Below, piece after piece: positions 1 to 7,253 of a stretch of DNA of 64,000 nucleotides (its first letter is position 1; each line of letters starts with the position of its first letter). A program made the position numbers and the translations under genes. Location: contig JAEZOA010000043.1 of the NCBI GenBank assembly GCA_023441625.1, forward strand, positions 1-64,000. Reading direction: 5' to 3'. The notes under the pieces were generated by a model. The model did not search any database. It was given only the letters and a program-made list of their open reading frames with translations, and was not told the origin of the DNA. Origin of the DNA: Bacillota bacterium (GTDB taxonomy: Bacteria; Bacillota; Clostridia; Acetivibrionales; DSM-1351).

Positions 1-41
1 TAATGCAAGTTGGCAATTCCAACATCACTTATGTCAATCAA
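1..41 (+). repeat. Dispersed 42-bp repeat, copy A (cut by window edge)
   Basis: Shares the core GCAAGTTGGCAA and a CTTATGT-AAT tail with copies at 33736 and 36452. It has one extra base after the core, so its reading frame shifts relative to the in-frame copy at 36452. Its core begins exactly 50 bp before that of copy B, so the two form a tandem-like pair downstream of ssb that may continue outside the window. Confidence 0.7.
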
Positions 42-48
42 ATTACCA

Positions 49-74
49 AACAACGCAAGTTGGCAAAGCCAACA
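49..74 (+). repeat. Dispersed 42-bp repeat, copy B
   Basis: Begins AACAACGCAAGTTGGCAA, identical to copy C over 18 bases, then diverges after AGCCAACA. It ends five bases before the ssb stop codon, on the strand opposite to ssb. Confidence 0.75.
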
Positions 75-79
75 TTTAA

Positions 80-517
80 TTAAAATGGTAATTCGTCATC
101 CTCATCCATTGGATAAAATCCATCACCAGATGCTGCAGGTGTCTCCGAATAAGTTCTTTGTGTTGAAGCACCAACACCTCCGCCAAAATCACCACTGCCT
201 CTTTTGCTATCAGCAAAGTAGGTTTCATCTGCTACTACTTCAGTAACATAGTGGCGCTTTCCTTCATTATCATCCCAGGTTCTAGTCTGAATTCTTCCAA
301 CTACAGCAACCTGCTGTCCTTTTGTGAAATATTTCCCACAAAACTCCGCAGTCTTGCTCCATGCGACAACATTAATGAAATCAGCTTGTGGCTGACCTTC
401 CTTAGCACCACGTCTATTTACAGCAATTGTAAAACTTGCAACTGCAGTATTGTTTCCACTGCTGTATCTTAGGTCAGGGTCTTTTGTAAGTCTTCCCATT
501 AAAATAACTTTGTTCAT
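80..517 (-). CDS. ssb: Single-stranded DNA-binding protein
   Basis: 145-residue SSB. It coats single-stranded DNA during replication, repair and recombination and recruits partners through its C-terminus. The OB fold spans about residues 1-105, starting MNKVILMGRLTKDPDLRY as is typical. A Gly/Ser-rich linker follows, and the protein ends in the acidic tip DEDDELPF that binds partner proteins. It lies 11 bp downstream of rpsF on the same strand, the usual rpsF-ssb-rpsR order; rpsR would lie beyond the window start. The only material downstream inside the window is repeat copies A and B. Family and start are secure. Confidence 0.97.
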   Translation of the reverse strand: MNKVILMGRLTKDPDLRYSSGNNTAVASFTIAVNRRGAKEGQPQADFINVVAWSKTAEFCGKYFTKGQQVAVVGRIQTRTWDDNEGKRHYVTEVVADETYFADSKRGSGDFGGGVGASTQRTYSETPAASGDGFYPMDEDDELPF

Positions 518-528
518 ATACCCACCTA

Positions 529-813
529 CTAATCCTTATTTATTATGATATACTTAAGAATTCCTTCAGTGATTTTGTACACTCTCTCTAATTCAGCAGG
601 AAAATCTGGACTTGATGAAAAGTTTACAAGCACATAGTAACCTTCAGTCTTGTCTTTAATCTCATAAGCTAACTTTCTCTTACCCCACTCATCAACGCTT
701 TCAATCTGAGCAGAAGTTTCGATCAAAGTCTTGAACTTCTCAGTTAGGGCTTTTGTATTCTCTTCTCCAACCTCTGGATTGATAATAAAGATAGTTTCAT
801 ACTTCTTTAACAT
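529..813 (-). CDS. rpsF: 30S ribosomal protein S6
   Basis: 94-residue S6, a component of the small-subunit platform that pairs with S18. The N-terminus MLKKYETIFIINPEVGEE and the stretch VDEWGKRKLAYEIKDKTEGYYVLVNF are characteristic of the family, and the length is normal. A strong GGGGAGGTG ribosome site lies just upstream of the ATG. It is first gene of the rpsF-ssb(-rpsR) operon. A clear promoter lies about 95 bp upstream, and the short leader holds a hairpin that may serve autoregulation (listed separately). Confidence 0.97.
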   Translation of the reverse strand: MLKKYETIFIINPEVGEENTKALTEKFKTLIETSAQIESVDEWGKRKLAYEIKDKTEGYYVLVNFSSSPDFPAELERVYKITEGILKYIIINKD

Positions 814-864
814 TATTGGTCACCTCCCCTCGGACTCAACGGCTCTGTCACAAGAGTACAGAGC
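814..864 (-). promoter_or_regulatory. rpsF leader hairpin, candidate S6:S18-binding mRNA element
   Basis: Read on the minus strand, a perfect 7-bp stem GCTCTGT/ACAGAGC (858-864 with 842-848) closes a 9-base loop. It is followed at once by CCG and, a few bases later, by a second CCG next to the GGGGAGG ribosome site. Many bacterial rpsF leaders carry a stem with a conserved CCG trinucleotide that binds the S6:S18 complex and represses translation. The position and CCG fit that model, but I cannot run a covariance search. The rest of the 814-1169 gap holds the promoter and nothing else I recognise. Confidence 0.5.
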
Positions 865-904
865 AAGGATGTAAAATATTTTTTTATTTAACATACAATA
901 TGGC

Positions 905-933
905 ATTGTATCATAATAAGTCGGAATGTGCAA
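905..933 (-). promoter_or_regulatory. Sigma-A-type promoter for rpsF-ssb
   Basis: On the minus strand TTGCAC (933-928) and TACAAT (910-905) are separated by exactly 17 bases. This is a near-consensus housekeeping promoter, placed to produce a leader of about 85-90 bases containing the hairpin before rpsF. Confidence 0.65.
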
Positions 934-1169
934 GGATGTTTTTTAAATTTTTGCCCTTTCCAAAACTCTCCAAAACTCAAAAGAATTTGAGGGCAATTTG
1001 GCTACAGTTCCTAAAGTGAATTATTTCTAAAAACTTGGCTTTCAGCAATAATTTACTTCGGCACTTTTCCTAACAAATTATGCTAAACCCCCATATTGAT
1101 TTTGGGTTCAACCAGCTATATATTTGTCAATAAAGAATCTATACAATCACGAGGTTGTGTCCGTCAAAG

Positions 1170-1670
1170 TCAGCATAACTCACCCTCTAAGACTGTAAAA
1201 AGAGGTTCAAGTATAATTTTTCCACCTGTTTTCTTTATTTTTTCAAAAGCTTCGGATCCATATAAATCTTCTATAGACTCCGTAATATCCCCGTCTGCTC
1301 CTGTAATCCCCTTTACTACACCCTTTGCTGAATTATATATTGCAACTGCAAAATTACGGTCTCCTGCTACGGCTGATGAATATTTCAAAAATGGATGCTC
1401 ACTTGATGCTTTACCCGACTTATTATTAATTGTCTTACCAGATTTAACCACATTTCCATTTGGGTCAGTTACCGTCACTATAAATCCCTGCGTTTTCCAG
1501 TGAAGGCAAGAATACTCGCTTGCCTTCTTTGATGTGACCGGGAATACTATGTAGTCGCCGAAAGCTTCTAATTTTGGAGTGTCTTCATTATTATCTTCTT
1601 TAGTAGCAAATACTAATACTGTCTGAAGTGCTAGTATTATTGATAAAACTAAACATACTATTTTTTTCAT
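1170..1670 (-). CDS. Secreted protein of unknown function
   Basis: 166 residues starting with a clear Sec signal peptide (MKKIVCLVLSIILALQTVLVFA, cleavage probably near residue 22), so it is exported. The mature part has one notable run around residues 75-110 with Gly-Lys-Ser-rich turns; I recognise no catalytic motif or family. It starts four bases after the stop of the upstream stalk-domain gene and its ribosome site (GAGGAG) lies inside the end of that gene, so the two are co-translated. A shared surface role is inference. Confidence 0.75.
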   Translation of the reverse strand: MKKIVCLVLSIILALQTVLVFATKEDNNEDTPKLEAFGDYIVFPVTSKKASEYSCLHWKTQGFIVTVTDPNGNVVKSGKTINNKSGKASSEHPFLKYSSAVAGDRNFAVAIYNSAKGVVKGITGADGDITESIEDLYGSEAFEKIKKTGGKIILEPLFTVLEGELC

Positions 1671-1673
1671 GCA

Positions 1674-2720
1674 TTATTTCTCCTCAATATATCTAAAGGA
1701 AGGGCTCAAAGTAACCATGCCTTCATAAAAATATGAATGTCCCCCAAGATACCCAATCTTAACATCATAATCTTCTTCCAGCCAAGTATTTAGCTTCGCA
1801 CCTTTTCCAAATGCATTTTCAAGATCTATACAAGATGTTATATAATATCGCATTACACCTCTTACTCGAACCGAGCCTGAGGCATCTTCATATATCATTG
1901 ATGTGTCAGTATAGAATTTACCTTTTACTATAACCCTATCACCATTATTATTTTTCCACCACCTATCAAGAACCCTCTCATCATTTGCTGAATACGGCCT
2001 AAGTGCATCTTTAAACACTTTCTCTCCTTTAGTATAATCAACATTCCAGAGACCCTCTATTGCACCTGTAGCGAACTCTATGTAGTCTGTTATACGAGAT
2101 GAATCTAATTTATTCATTTCCTCAATAAATTCTTGATTCGTTTTGGTAAATCCCAACCCGCTATTGTCACCAATATTTAAGGCATATGCATCCAGCCTCT
2201 TTTTTTCTTCCAAAGTTATCGCTCTGTCTGGATTTGGATTTGTCCCTAATTTGTCCCCAAAATTCTGGTCTTCTTTTATTGTTATATTTACTGTATATGT
2301 TGTTCCATCCCAGGTAACAACTGCTCCCAATGCTTCACTTACAAAGCGTATGGGTACGAGTATTCTTCCATTTTTATTAGTTGCTATGGTATCCATTGTT
2401 TTCTTTACACCATTGATAGTGTAGTCTTTTTTATCAGCATATAATGTAACCTTATCCTTGCCCTTTACCACAACTACTGATTTATTACTTCCAACCCATG
2501 ATACAGAAGCTCCTAATGCTTCACTTACAAATCTTACCGGTACCTGTACTCTGTTATTTCCATCTAAGCATGGCTGTGTGTCGGGCAATTTAATATTCTT
2601 TCCGTTTACTATTACTTTGATGGTTGTACTTGTAGCTGCTTTTGATGTCTGTCCCCCCATTGTTAAACCTAGTGTCAGTAGCATTGCTAGTGTTAGTATG
2701 TACCCGATTATTCTTTTCAT
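1674..2720 (-). CDS. Secreted protein with two copper-amine-oxidase-like N-terminal (stalk) repeats
   Basis: 348 residues. A signal peptide occupies about residues 1-28. Two stalk-type repeats follow with the hallmark cores VPVRFVSEALGASVSW (about 60-75) and VPIRFVSEALGAVVTW (about 122-137). These modules are common on the surface of clostridia and are usually linked to cell-wall-associated or carbohydrate-related proteins; no amine oxidase activity is implied. The C-terminal 200 residues contain no domain I can name. A good GGAGG site precedes the ATG. It probably forms an operon with the secreted protein immediately downstream. Confidence 0.85.
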   Translation of the reverse strand: MKRIIGYILTLAMLLTLGLTMGGQTSKAATSTTIKVIVNGKNIKLPDTQPCLDGNNRVQVPVRFVSEALGASVSWVGSNKSVVVVKGKDKVTLYADKKDYTINGVKKTMDTIATNKNGRILVPIRFVSEALGAVVTWDGTTYTVNITIKEDQNFGDKLGTNPNPDRAITLEEKKRLDAYALNIGDNSGLGFTKTNQEFIEEMNKLDSSRITDYIEFATGAIEGLWNVDYTKGEKVFKDALRPYSANDERVLDRWWKNNNGDRVIVKGKFYTDTSMIYEDASGSVRVRGVMRYYITSCIDLENAFGKGAKLNTWLEEDYDVKIGYLGGHSYFYEGMVTLSPSFRYIEEK

Positions 2721-2833
2721 AATACCTATTTCCTCCGTTTTTCTTATATTTAATGTTCATGGAGCCTTAATTATTGAGTATCTCCATTTAAATAGCTTAA
2801 TTAAGCTAGAGTCAAGGTAAAAAACATCAAAAA

Positions 2834-2904
2834 AGGTTCCTAAATTTTTTCAATATGTTCATTATTTTATCATAATTAGTATAATGGTACAAATTGAGGA
2901 ACCT
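2834..2904. repeat. 14-bp inverted repeat in the gap before glgB
   Basis: AGGTTCCTAAATTT (2834-2847) is complementary to AAATTGAGGAACCT (2891-2904) except for one base, with a 43-base AT-rich loop. The 2721-3030 gap separates two divergent genes and otherwise shows no gene. The repeat could be a transcribed hairpin, a binding site or the remnant of a small element; neither arm is followed by a T-run typical of a terminator. Confidence 0.5.
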
Positions 2905-3030
2905 CTGGCTCCACAGTAATAAATATAACAAAACATACACCTAAATAATTTGTAATTTGATTGTTAATTATTTGAATTTGTTATAAGATTTATTAGAGGT
3001 GCTACATATATTCTAACTATGAGGTGTTAC

Positions 3031-5280
3031 ATGCGAAAAGACTATATCGATATAGTGACAAAGATTACAAAAGGCGACTGTAAGGACCCGCATGTATTTC
3101 TAGGAATGCATGTAGTAGACGGTAGGGGAAAAAAACAGGATATAGCTATCAGAGCCTACTATTCCAATGCAAAATTTATTGAATTAATTGATGTAAAAGC
3201 TAGTACAGCCTTTCCTATGACTAAGCTTTGTGATGAAGGAATTTTTGAGCTTATCTTTCCTAACCGAAAGGATATTTTTGAATATACACTTAAAATTACC
3301 GACCACAAGGATAATAGCTATATTACCCATGATCCCTATAGTTTTTGGCCAGTAATATCCGAATTTGATATTCACCTGTTTAGTCAAGGTAATCACCATA
3401 AGATTTTTGAGAAGCTTGGCGCACATATTATGACAATTAATAATGTTCCAGGAACTCTTTTTGCAGTTTGGGCTCCTTGTGCAAGAAGAGTAAGTGTTGT
3501 TGGGAACTTCAATCAATGGGATGGTAAAAGGCATCAAATGAGAGCATTAGGTTCCTCTGGTATATGGGAGCTATTTATTCCCCTAGTTTCAGAGGGTGAT
3601 ATGTATAAATTTGAAATCAAATCACCTGCTGGTGAATTATGTATTAAATCTGATCCATATGCATTTTATTCAGAAGTACGTCCAGCAAAAGCATCAGTAG
3701 TTCGGAATTTGGACAACTATGTCTGGAATGATTCAGACTGGGTGACTGAGCGTGAAGCAAGGGATGTTTTCACAGCTCCATTAGCAATTTACGAAATGCA
3801 TCTTGGCTCTTGGTCTACAGCTGCTGAGCCTGATGAGAACGGCGATATCTTTTTAAATTACAGGGTAATTGCGGATAGATTAATTCCATATGTAAAGGAC
3901 ATGGGTTACACTCACATTGAGTTACTTCCCATTTCAGAATACCCCTATGATGGTTCCTGGGGCTATCAAGTAACCGGCTACTATTCTGTAACTAGCAGAT
4001 ATGGCACGCCACAAGACTTCATGTACTTTGTTGATCAGTGTCATCAAAACGGTATTGGAATTATACTCGATTGGGTGCCCGCACATTTTCCTAAGGATGC
4101 CAATGGCTTAGCGCGTTTTGATGGAACCGCGGTCTATGAGCATGCTGACCCTAGGCAGGGTGAGCATCCCGAATGGGGAACCTTGATTTTTAATTATGGG
4201 CGACCTGAGGTTCGAAACTTTTTAGTTTCAAATGCTGTATTTTGGTTTGAGAAATATCATATTGACGGCCTCCGAGTTGATGCAGTAGCATCAATGATTT
4301 ATCTGGATTATGTTAAAAAACCTGGAGAATGGGTTCCAAATAAATATGGTGGGAATATGAATCTAGAAGCTGTAGACTTTTTGAAACAGCTAAACACTAC
4401 CGTTTTCAGCTATTTCAAGGGGATAATGATGATTGCAGAGGAATCCTCCTCTTGGCCAATGATTACTAAGCCTCCATATATGGGTGGTTTGGGCTTTACC
4501 TTCAAATGGAATATGGGTTGGATGAATGATTTTCTTAAATATGTAAGTATGGATCCTATTTATAGAAGATATCATCACAACAATATAACTTTTTCTCTTA
4601 TGTATGCTTTTACTGAAAATTTCATACTTGTTCTTTCCCATGATGAAGTGGTTCATGGAAAACTATCTATGCTGAACAAGATGCCCGGTGATTATTGGCA
4701 GAAGTTTGCAGGACTTAGAGTAACCTATGGTTTCACTTATGGCCACCCAGGAAAGAAACTCTCCTTTATGGGTAATGAATATGGTCAGTTCATAGAGTGG
4801 GATGAAAAAAAAGGACTTGATTGGCACTTGCTTGATTACGACATGCATAAAAAAATGCAAACCTTTGTACGGGATTTAAATAATTTGTATACAAGTGAGA
4901 AGTCTCTTTATGAGGTTGATTTCAGCTATAATGGTTTTGAATGGATAGATTGCAATGACAATGAGCACAGTATAGTTTCCTTCATGCGAAAAGGTGTTGA
5001 CTACCGTGATATGCTTATTTTTGTATGTAATTTCACTCCAATAGGAAATGAGGGTTACTGCATTGGGGCTCCTTTTGACTTGGATTATGAGCTTGTCCTT
5101 AATAGTAACTATGAAAAATATGGTGGATATGATGTTGAGGATGGAAACGTGATTTATAAGGTTGAACCTGAGCCGCTCCATGGTAGGCCATGTCGCTTGA
5201 GGCTGACTGTACCTCCATTTGGTGTATTAGTATTAAGGCCTTTGTTTAGAGAAACTGCTGAGGTTGCTTTAGAACTATAG
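3031..5280 (+). CDS. glgB: 1,4-alpha-glucan branching enzyme (GH13)
   Basis: Transfers alpha-1,4 glucan segments to alpha-1,6 positions, making branched glycogen in the cytoplasm. 749 residues from this start. An N-terminal extension and CBM48-type module (GTLFAVWAPCARRVSVVGNFNQWDG) are followed by the GH13 barrel. The three catalytic acids are visible: Asp about 417 in DGLRVDAVASM, Glu about 470 in MIAEESSSWP and Asp about 538 in LSHDEVVHG. An ATG four codons earlier (3019) overlaps the GAGGTG ribosome site, so the ATG at 3031 is preferred, although its spacing is short. No other glycogen genes lie nearby, so it appears unlinked from any glg operon. Confidence 0.95.
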   Translation: MRKDYIDIVTKITKGDCKDPHVFLGMHVVDGRGKKQDIAIRAYYSNAKFIELIDVKASTAFPMTKLCDEGIFELIFPNRKDIFEYTLKITDHKDNSYITHDPYSFWPVISEFDIHLFSQGNHHKIFEKLGAHIMTINNVPGTLFAVWAPCARRVSVVGNFNQWDGKRHQMRALGSSGIWELFIPLVSEGDMYKFEIKSPAGELCIKSDPYAFYSEVRPAKASVVRNLDNYVWNDSDWVTEREARDVFTAPLAIYEMHLGSWSTAAEPDENGDIFLNYRVIADRLIPYVKDMGYTHIELLPISEYPYDGSWGYQVTGYYSVTSRYGTPQDFMYFVDQCHQNGIGIILDWVPAHFPKDANGLARFDGTAVYEHADPRQGEHPEWGTLIFNYGRPEVRNFLVSNAVFWFEKYHIDGLRVDAVASMIYLDYVKKPGEWVPNKYGGNMNLEAVDFLKQLNTTVFSYFKGIMMIAEESSSWPMITKPPYMGGLGFTFKWNMGWMNDFLKYVSMDPIYRRYHHNNITFSLMYAFTENFILVLSHDEVVHGKLSMLNKMPGDYWQKFAGLRVTYGFTYGHPGKKLSFMGNEYGQFIEWDEKKGLDWHLLDYDMHKKMQTFVRDLNNLYTSEKSLYEVDFSYNGFEWIDCNDNEHSIVSFMRKGVDYRDMLIFVCNFTPIGNEGYCIGAPFDLDYELVLNSNYEKYGGYDVEDGNVIYKVEPEPLHGRPCRLRLTVPPFGVLVLRPLFRETAEVALEL

Positions 5281-5299
5281 TGAATAATTACTCAGATAA

Positions 5300-5345
5300 G
5301 CCATATGCAGCATTGGTTGTTTGCATATGGCTCTGTGTTTTTTTC
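5300..5345 (+). terminator. Rho-independent terminator of glgB
   Basis: Perfect 10-bp stem GCCATATGCA/TGCATATGGC with a 12-base loop, followed by TCTGTG and a run of seven T. It lies between the convergent glgB and thiE. Confidence 0.85.
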
Positions 5346-5346
5346 A

Positions 5347-5985
5347 TCATTTACCCATCTCATCTGTCAAAGCTCTTAATTCTCTAGTAGCTTCAAAAAT
5401 GTCTGACTGGGCAAAAATTGCTGAAACAACAGCCACTCCATCTGCTCCGCTTCCTTTTAGTTTCATAATATTGTGCTTTGAAATTCCGCCAATAGCGACA
5501 ACAGGAACTGAGACTGCATTGCAGATTGCCTTTAGTGTTTCATATGAGACCTCATCAGCATCTGTTTTAGTGGAGGTTGAAAACACCGCTCCCACACCAA
5601 TATAATCCGCACCACTTTTTTCAGCAAGCAAAGCTTGCTCAACAGTTTGAGCTGATACTCCCAGAATCATATCAGCTCCTATTTTTTCCCTAACATCACC
5701 TGCCTGCATGTCATGCTGTCCAACATGGACCCCATCTGCTCGGCATGCTATTGCAACTTCTACATCATCATTTATCACATACGGGATATTGTACTTATCC
5801 GTAACCTTTTTAATTTCCTTACCAAGAGCAACGTATTCTTCAAAGGATATATCTTTTTCGCGAACCTGGACAAAGGTTACTCCCCCTTTGATACACTGTT
5901 CCACCTGTTCTACTAATGAATTGTCGCCTACCCACATACGATCTGTAACAGCATATAACCTCATAGCCTCTTTACTTATTTTCAA
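5347..5985 (-). CDS. thiE: Thiamine phosphate synthase
   Basis: Joins HMP-pyrophosphate and thiazole phosphate to give thiamine monophosphate. The TIM-barrel signatures are present: LYAVTDRMWVGD, VQVREKD, YVINDDVEVA, DGVHVGQHDM, GVSAQT, DYIGVGAVFSTSTK and PVVAIGGI. The GTG at 5994 abuts the GGAGG ribosome site, whereas the TTG at 5985 sits eight bases downstream of it, so TTG is chosen (212 residues). It overlaps the end of thiM by 14 bp, indicating translational coupling. It is last gene of thiD-thiM-thiE. Confidence 0.95.
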   Translation of the reverse strand: MKISKEAMRLYAVTDRMWVGDNSLVEQVEQCIKGGVTFVQVREKDISFEEYVALGKEIKKVTDKYNIPYVINDDVEVAIACRADGVHVGQHDMQAGDVREKIGADMILGVSAQTVEQALLAEKSGADYIGVGAVFSTSTKTDADEVSYETLKAICNAVSVPVVAIGGISKHNIMKLKGSGADGVAVVSAIFAQSDIFEATRELRALTDEMGK

Positions 5986-6796
5986 TTTTTGCACCTCCGA
6001 TTAACTTTTCTGCTGACATCTTACTGATTTCATCAATAATATATGTGCGTAAGCTTGAAGAACCTCTATTTTCTTCTGTAACACGCTTAAACGCCAGCTC
6101 CCCTACTAATCCCATTATACACACAGCTGTTGCTGTTGCAAGCAGTGCCTGGTCCTGATTGGCAGAAACAAAAGCAGCAATTATGGCTGACAGCATGCAG
6201 CCTGTACCAGAAACCTTTGACATTGTTGGGTGTCCATTTCGGATAACATAAGCTCTTTCACTATCTGCCACAATATCAATAGCACCAGTTATAGCTATAA
6301 CTGCCCCAGTCCTCTGACTTAATTTCTTTGCAAAAGAAACTGCTTCATCTAAATTTGTGTCTGTAATAGCATCAGCGACATCAGCATCTACGCCCTGGGT
6401 TGTTCCACTGCCTCTGTAAACTGTCTTTATTTCTGAAATGTTACCACGAATTACATTGAATTTTATATTATCAAGTAAAGTAAATGTAGTCTTTGTACGA
6501 AGTACCGAGGCGCCTGCTCCAACTGGATCAAGCACAAGTGTATGAGAAAGTGCATTGGCTTTTTTCCCTGTTCTGAGCATAGAACTAATAGTTCTTTCAT
6601 TTAAGGTACCAATGTTAATATATAAAGCTGAGCAAATAGAAGTAATTTCTTCAACTTCCATTTCATCATCCGCCATGATAGGTGAACCCCCGCATGCCAA
6701 TAATACATTTGCCACATCGTTTACAGTTACATAGTTTGTAATGCAATGTACCAAAGGGGTGGTCTTACTAACGTTTTCTAAAACTTCCTTGAACAT
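5972..6796 (-). CDS. thiM: Hydroxyethylthiazole kinase
   Basis: Phosphorylates the thiazole alcohol salvaged from degraded thiamine. 274 residues with the expected landmarks: PLVHCITNYVTVNDVANVLLACGGSPIMADD near the N-terminus, LDPVGAGAS, NVIRGNISEI and the ribokinase-like anion-hole motif VSGTGCMLSA near residue 195. A strong AGGAGG site precedes the ATG. It overlaps thiE downstream, while 457 bp with several structured elements separate it from thiD, so it may have its own control signals. Together with thiD and thiE it forms a salvage set; no de novo HMP or thiazole genes lie here. Confidence 0.96.
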   Translation of the reverse strand: MFKEVLENVSKTTPLVHCITNYVTVNDVANVLLACGGSPIMADDEMEVEEITSICSALYINIGTLNERTISSMLRTGKKANALSHTLVLDPVGAGASVLRTKTTFTLLDNIKFNVIRGNISEIKTVYRGSGTTQGVDADVADAITDTNLDEAVSFAKKLSQRTGAVIAITGAIDIVADSERAYVIRNGHPTMSKVSGTGCMLSAIIAAFVSANQDQALLATATAVCIMGLVGELAFKRVTEENRGSSSLRTYIIDEISKMSAEKLIGGAKIENK

Positions 6797-6870
6797 ATTT
6801 TGTTCCTCCTGTTATTTATTGTTCCGATGTCTACCATCGGTAATACTTACTCTTAATCTAATACTTAGAT
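6797..6870 (-). promoter_or_regulatory. thiM leader with a small hairpin
   Basis: Between the palindromic element and thiM lies a perfect 6-bp stem CCGATG/CATCGG with a 5-base loop (6824-6840), about 20 bases upstream of the AGGAGG ribosome site of thiM. It is not a TPP aptamer: the conserved thi-box bases seen at 8157-8233 are absent. A role in translation or mRNA stability is only a possibility. Confidence 0.35.
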
Positions 6871-6969
6871 ACCCAACTTTCCCACATAAAAAATCTATCG
6901 GTGCAGGACTTATCAATTGTTTATTTTCAAAATATGACACCCACATTTTTTAATTGGGAAAGTTGAGTA
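6871..6969. repeat. MITE-like palindromic element or large RNA hairpin upstream of thiM
   Basis: CAACTTTCCCA (6874-6884) and TGGGAAAGTTG (6955-6965) are perfect 11-bp inverted repeats. Three bases further in, AAAAAAT and ATTTTTT continue the pairing, and a GGTG/CACC pair is possible inside the loop. The whole is about 95 bp with no coding capacity. Terminal inverted repeats on such a short AT-rich element fit a miniature transposable element; a structured thiM leader is the alternative. I see no clear target duplication. Confidence 0.5.
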
Positions 6970-6978
6970 AATTATATT

Positions 6979-7029
6979 AAAAAAGCATAAAAAGAAAATG
7001 TACCCGCGGTGGTGCACCCCTTTTTATGC
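6979..7029 (-). terminator. Intrinsic terminator with T-box-like, GC-rich loop
   Basis: On the minus strand a perfect 10-bp stem GCATAAAAAG/CTTTTTATGC (7029-7020 with 6994-6985) is followed by six T. The 25-base loop is strikingly GC-rich for this genome and contains GGGGTGCACCACCGCGGGT. That resembles the T-box antiterminator consensus AGGGUGGNACCGCG with about three extra bases, so it could be a decayed or variant T-box. I cannot see a convincing Stem I or specifier loop upstream. It separates thiD from thiM. Confidence 0.55.
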
Positions 7030-7253
7030 CTTCTCAACTCTTGATAACATAAAAGTTACGTACTGCATATTTTTTCTCAAACAATCTTAGTTTTTTACTA
7101 ACATCTTTTTTATTCTCTGTACGGCTAAGCAAATTGCAATTATTATTAGCATAACTGGCAATGTGCTGCCTACTGGTGTATCTATATTTAAGAATATCCA
7201 ATAAATAGTGACTCCCATTCTCCAGATAATTAAGTTTGTAATATCCACCTGCT
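7030..7253 (-). other. Non-coding gap between thiD and the terminator
   Basis: 224 bases follow the thiD stop. The only open frame is a 78-codon stretch with unprotein-like composition that overlaps thiD, so I do not call a gene. A small GGCA/TGCC hairpin is visible near 7155-7170. If the downstream terminator is a T-box expression platform, this would be its leader, but the key leader motifs are not evident. Confidence 0.4.

Noticed and set aside
1..74. Two repeat copies at 50-bp spacing considered as a CRISPR array
   Set aside because: Only two diverged copies, no conserved palindromic repeat, no uniform spacers beyond one interval and no cas genes.
10..246. 78-codon plus-strand frame at the window start containing NNASWQ
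   Set aside because: Mostly antisense to ssb; the NNASWQ part is explained by repeat copy B, and there is no ribosome site.
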